DNA from: an uncultured Eubacteriales bacterium
GTDB taxonomy: Bacteria > Bacillota_A > Clostridia > Christensenellales > Aristaeellaceae
Direction of reading: 5' to 3'
Assembly: GCA_902775835.1 (NCBI GenBank)
Contig: CACYNZ010000195.1
Location: 1-7,100, forward strand
Length of the DNA stretch: 7,100 bases
Part shown: positions 5,822 to 7,100 of the stretch, piece by piece
Numbering within the stretch: the first letter of the stretch is position 1
Layout: each line of letters opens with the position of its first letter
Notes under the pieces: model-generated
Databases searched by the model: none
What the model was told of the DNA's origin: nothing
Seen by the model: only the letters and a program-made list of their open reading frames with translations
Made by a program: the position numbers and the translations under genes

Positions 5822-6538
5822 ATGCAGCTGAGAATTCTGGGCATGAACGGCGGGTTTCCGGAACCCGGCGGAGCCACTAGCGGCTATCTTCTGACAGACG
5901 GGGATACTTCCCTGATCCTGGACCTGGGCAGCGGCACGCTGGCCGAGCTGACCCGGTATATGGCGCCGGAGGATGTGACGGGCGTGGTTCTGTCCCACTG
6001 GCACGCGGATCATACCGCGGATGTGGCCATTCTCGGCTACCGGCTGCAGGCCATGGGCAGAAAGCTGCCCCTATGGGGGCCTGTGGATGAAAAGTCGTCC
6101 ACAAGTCTGGACGCGGCGTCAAACCCCTGGTTCGACGTGACGCGCGTTGCGCCTGGCGAACGCTTCCAGGTTGGCAGCATGGAAGTGGAAGTATTCGCGG
6201 CCAGGCATCCGGTTCCGTCCGTGATGTACCGGATTACCTGCGGGGATAAGGTTTTCTGCTTTACCGGGGATACCAATACCCAGCCCGGACTGGCAGAATA
6301 TGCCCGGGGAGCGGACCTTCTGCTTGCGGATTCGGCCTTTGACAGCAGGTCCTGGAGTGAGGCAAAACCGCACCTTTCCTCGGCACACTGCGCCCGGATC
6401 GCCCGGGAAGCCGGCGTCCGGAAGCTGATCCTCACGCACATCAATGTGACGGTGGACCATGCGTCCATTCTCAGGGAAGCACGGGAAATCTATCCGGCTG
6501 CCATGCTTGCGGAAAAGGGCATGTGCGTGGATTTCTGA
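5822..6538 (+). CDS. MBL-fold metallo-hydrolase, YhfI-like (RNase Z/ElaC superfamily)
   Basis: This complete 238-residue protein starts MQLRILGMNGGFP. The metallo-beta-lactamase motif HWHADH lies at 59-64 (His59, His61, Asp63, His64), with further ligand candidates at His129 (RHPVPS), Asp150 (FTGDTN) and His206 (LTHIN); PHLSSAHCARIA around 183-194 resembles the G-H-x-T/S-x-x-x-x-A segment of the ElaC group. The di-zinc set is therefore complete. It lacks the long exosite insertion of true RNase Z, which runs to about 300 residues, and looks closer to YhfI-type proteins, whose substrate I do not know. No signal peptide is visible, so it is probably cytoplasmic. The ATG at 5822 has AAGGGGTGA five bases upstream; a longer in-frame start at 5729 would begin inside the hpf terminator and upstream of the promoter. 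holA begins 13 bases after the stop, so the two are co-transcribed. Confidence 0.88.
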   Translation: MQLRILGMNGGFPEPGGATSGYLLTDGDTSLILDLGSGTLAELTRYMAPEDVTGVVLSHWHADHTADVAILGYRLQAMGRKLPLWGPVDEKSSTSLDAASNPWFDVTRVAPGERFQVGSMEVEVFAARHPVPSVMYRITCGDKVFCFTGDTNTQPGLAEYARGADLLLADSAFDSRSWSEAKPHLSSAHCARIAREAGVRKLILTHINVTVDHASILREAREIYPAAMLAEKGMCVDF

Positions 6539-6539
6539 C

Positions 6540-6545
6540 GGAGGG
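6540..6545 (+). promoter_or_regulatory. Ribosome binding site supporting a TTG start for holA
   Basis: GGAGGG lies six bases before TTG at 6552. The first in-frame ATG, at 6576, has no comparable site, so the TTG is preferred. Confidence 0.7.
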
Positions 6546-6551
6546 ATCGTT

Positions 6552-7100
6552 TTGGAGAGAAAAGCACTGGAGAAAATGATCAGTGCAGGAAAGATCCAGG
6601 GAGTGTATCTCTTTGAAGGCCCGGATGAGAACCTGAAAAAGGACATGCTCCAGAAAATGACGGCCGCACTGTTCCAGGACGGCATGGCGGACTTCAACAG
6701 CGCCGTGCTGGAGGGGAGCTCGCCGGAGGAGATCATGATGGCCTGCGATACGCTGCCCATGATCTCGGAAAAGCGCCTGGTGACGGTGATGGATGATCCG
6801 TCCCTGGTGGGCGGGCGGGAAGTGTCCAAGGAACTGCTCAGCTATATCCGGCAGATCCCGGATACCTGCGTTCTGGTCTTCTACTGCCATGGCAAGGTGG
6901 ACAACCGCCGGCAGATGGTGAAGGCGATCAGCCAGTGCGGGCAGATGGTATCCTTCAGGGCCATGGAAGGCCGCGAGCTGACGGACTGGATCTGTGACAG
7001 CTTCCGGGAACTGGGCTATGCCTGCAGCGGGGACGCAGCGGAAGCGCTTGTGTTCACCTCGGGCTCGGATTCCATGCTGCTCAAGCAGGAGATTGCCAAG
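6552..7100 (+). CDS. holA: DNA polymerase III delta subunit, N-terminal part (partial)
   Basis: The frame stays open for 183 codons to the right edge, about half of the usual length of roughly 340. HolA loads the sliding clamp as part of the clamp-loader complex. The N-terminus shows GVYLFEGPDENLKKDML (17-33), the family's degenerate nucleotide-fold start (Y-L-F-x-G-x-E/D-x-x-L), then FNSAVLEG (48-55), DTLPMISEKRLVTVMD (66-81), which is the most recognisable HolA motif (T-L-P-x-x-S-x-x-R-L-V), and LVFYCHGKVDNRR (108-120). The proposed start is TTG, chosen for its GGAGGG site; starting at the ATG at 6576 would cost eight residues just ahead of the first conserved motif. It follows the MBL hydrolase by 13 bases. 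In many Bacillota holA lies after comEC; here the MBL hydrolase takes that place. Confident in identity, less so in the exact start. Confidence 0.9.
   Translation, partial: MERKALEKMISAGKIQGVYLFEGPDENLKKDMLQKMTAALFQDGMADFNSAVLEGSSPEEIMMACDTLPMISEKRLVTVMDDPSLVGGREVSKELLSYIRQIPDTCVLVFYCHGKVDNRRQMVKAISQCGQMVSFRAMEGRELTDWICDSFRELGYACSGDAAEALVFTSGSDSMLLKQEIAK

Noticed and set aside
6037..6890. Minus-strand frames across the MBL hydrolase and holA
   Set aside because: They are antisense to genes with clear motifs, overlap each other in different frames, and lack ribosome-binding sites or domains.
1..7100. CRISPR arrays, transposons, toxin-antitoxin pairs, tRNA or known riboswitches
   Set aside because: I saw no regularly spaced repeats, transposase motifs, small overlapping toxin-antitoxin gene pairs, tRNA cloverleaf or recognised riboswitch core on reading both strands; this was by eye only.

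Overview
The window looks like chromosomal DNA from a Bacillota (Firmicutes) bacterium of fairly high GC. The grounds are strong AGGAGG-type Shine-Dalgarno sites at almost every gene, hairpin-plus-U-tract terminators closing the transcription units, a long-form hibernation factor (hpf), a PepV-like dipeptidase, and a third codon position rich in G and C. A Negativicutes or Clostridia member seems likely, but the genus cannot be fixed from this stretch. There is no sign of phage, insertion sequence, CRISPR, tRNA or rRNA.

Layout. (1) Bases 1-434, plus strand: the last 51 codons of DNA polymerase I (polA), then an 83-residue free-standing protein resembling one internal domain of the fatty-acid kinase FakA/YloV. 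(2) A hairpin at 450-487 separates this unit from a convergent minus-strand unit. (3) Bases 500-2175, minus strand: a conserved-looking 96-residue protein of unknown function, then an M20 dipeptidase 20 bases downstream, driven by a good sigma-A promoter at 2207-2235. (4) Bases 2176-2326: a divergent promoter region with small palindromes. (5) Bases 2327-4771, plus strand: a complete GH94 cellobiose phosphorylase, closed by a strong terminator. (6) Bases 4839-5063: a leader region with a candidate sigma-H promoter, a 17-codon mini-ORF and a 12-bp hairpin, followed by hpf (5064-5603). (7) Bases 5604-5821: an imperfect stem-loop with an orphan Shine-Dalgarno, a strong terminator and a promoter. 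(8) Bases 5822-7100: an MBL-fold hydrolase and the first 183 codons of holA (DNA polymerase III delta), which starts at TTG and runs off the window.

Functionally this is a mosaic of short housekeeping and metabolic units, not one pathway. Replication is represented by polA and holA, ribosome hibernation by hpf, dipeptide turnover by the M20 enzyme, and phosphorolytic cellobiose use by the GH94 enzyme. The cellobiose gene has no transporter or regulator beside it here. I found no convincing new multi-gene system. The points most worth a second look are the stand-alone FakA-like domain that keeps an HxH motif but lacks the upstream Cys, the sigma-H-like promoter and structured leader of hpf, and the 96-residue protein paired with the dipeptidase.
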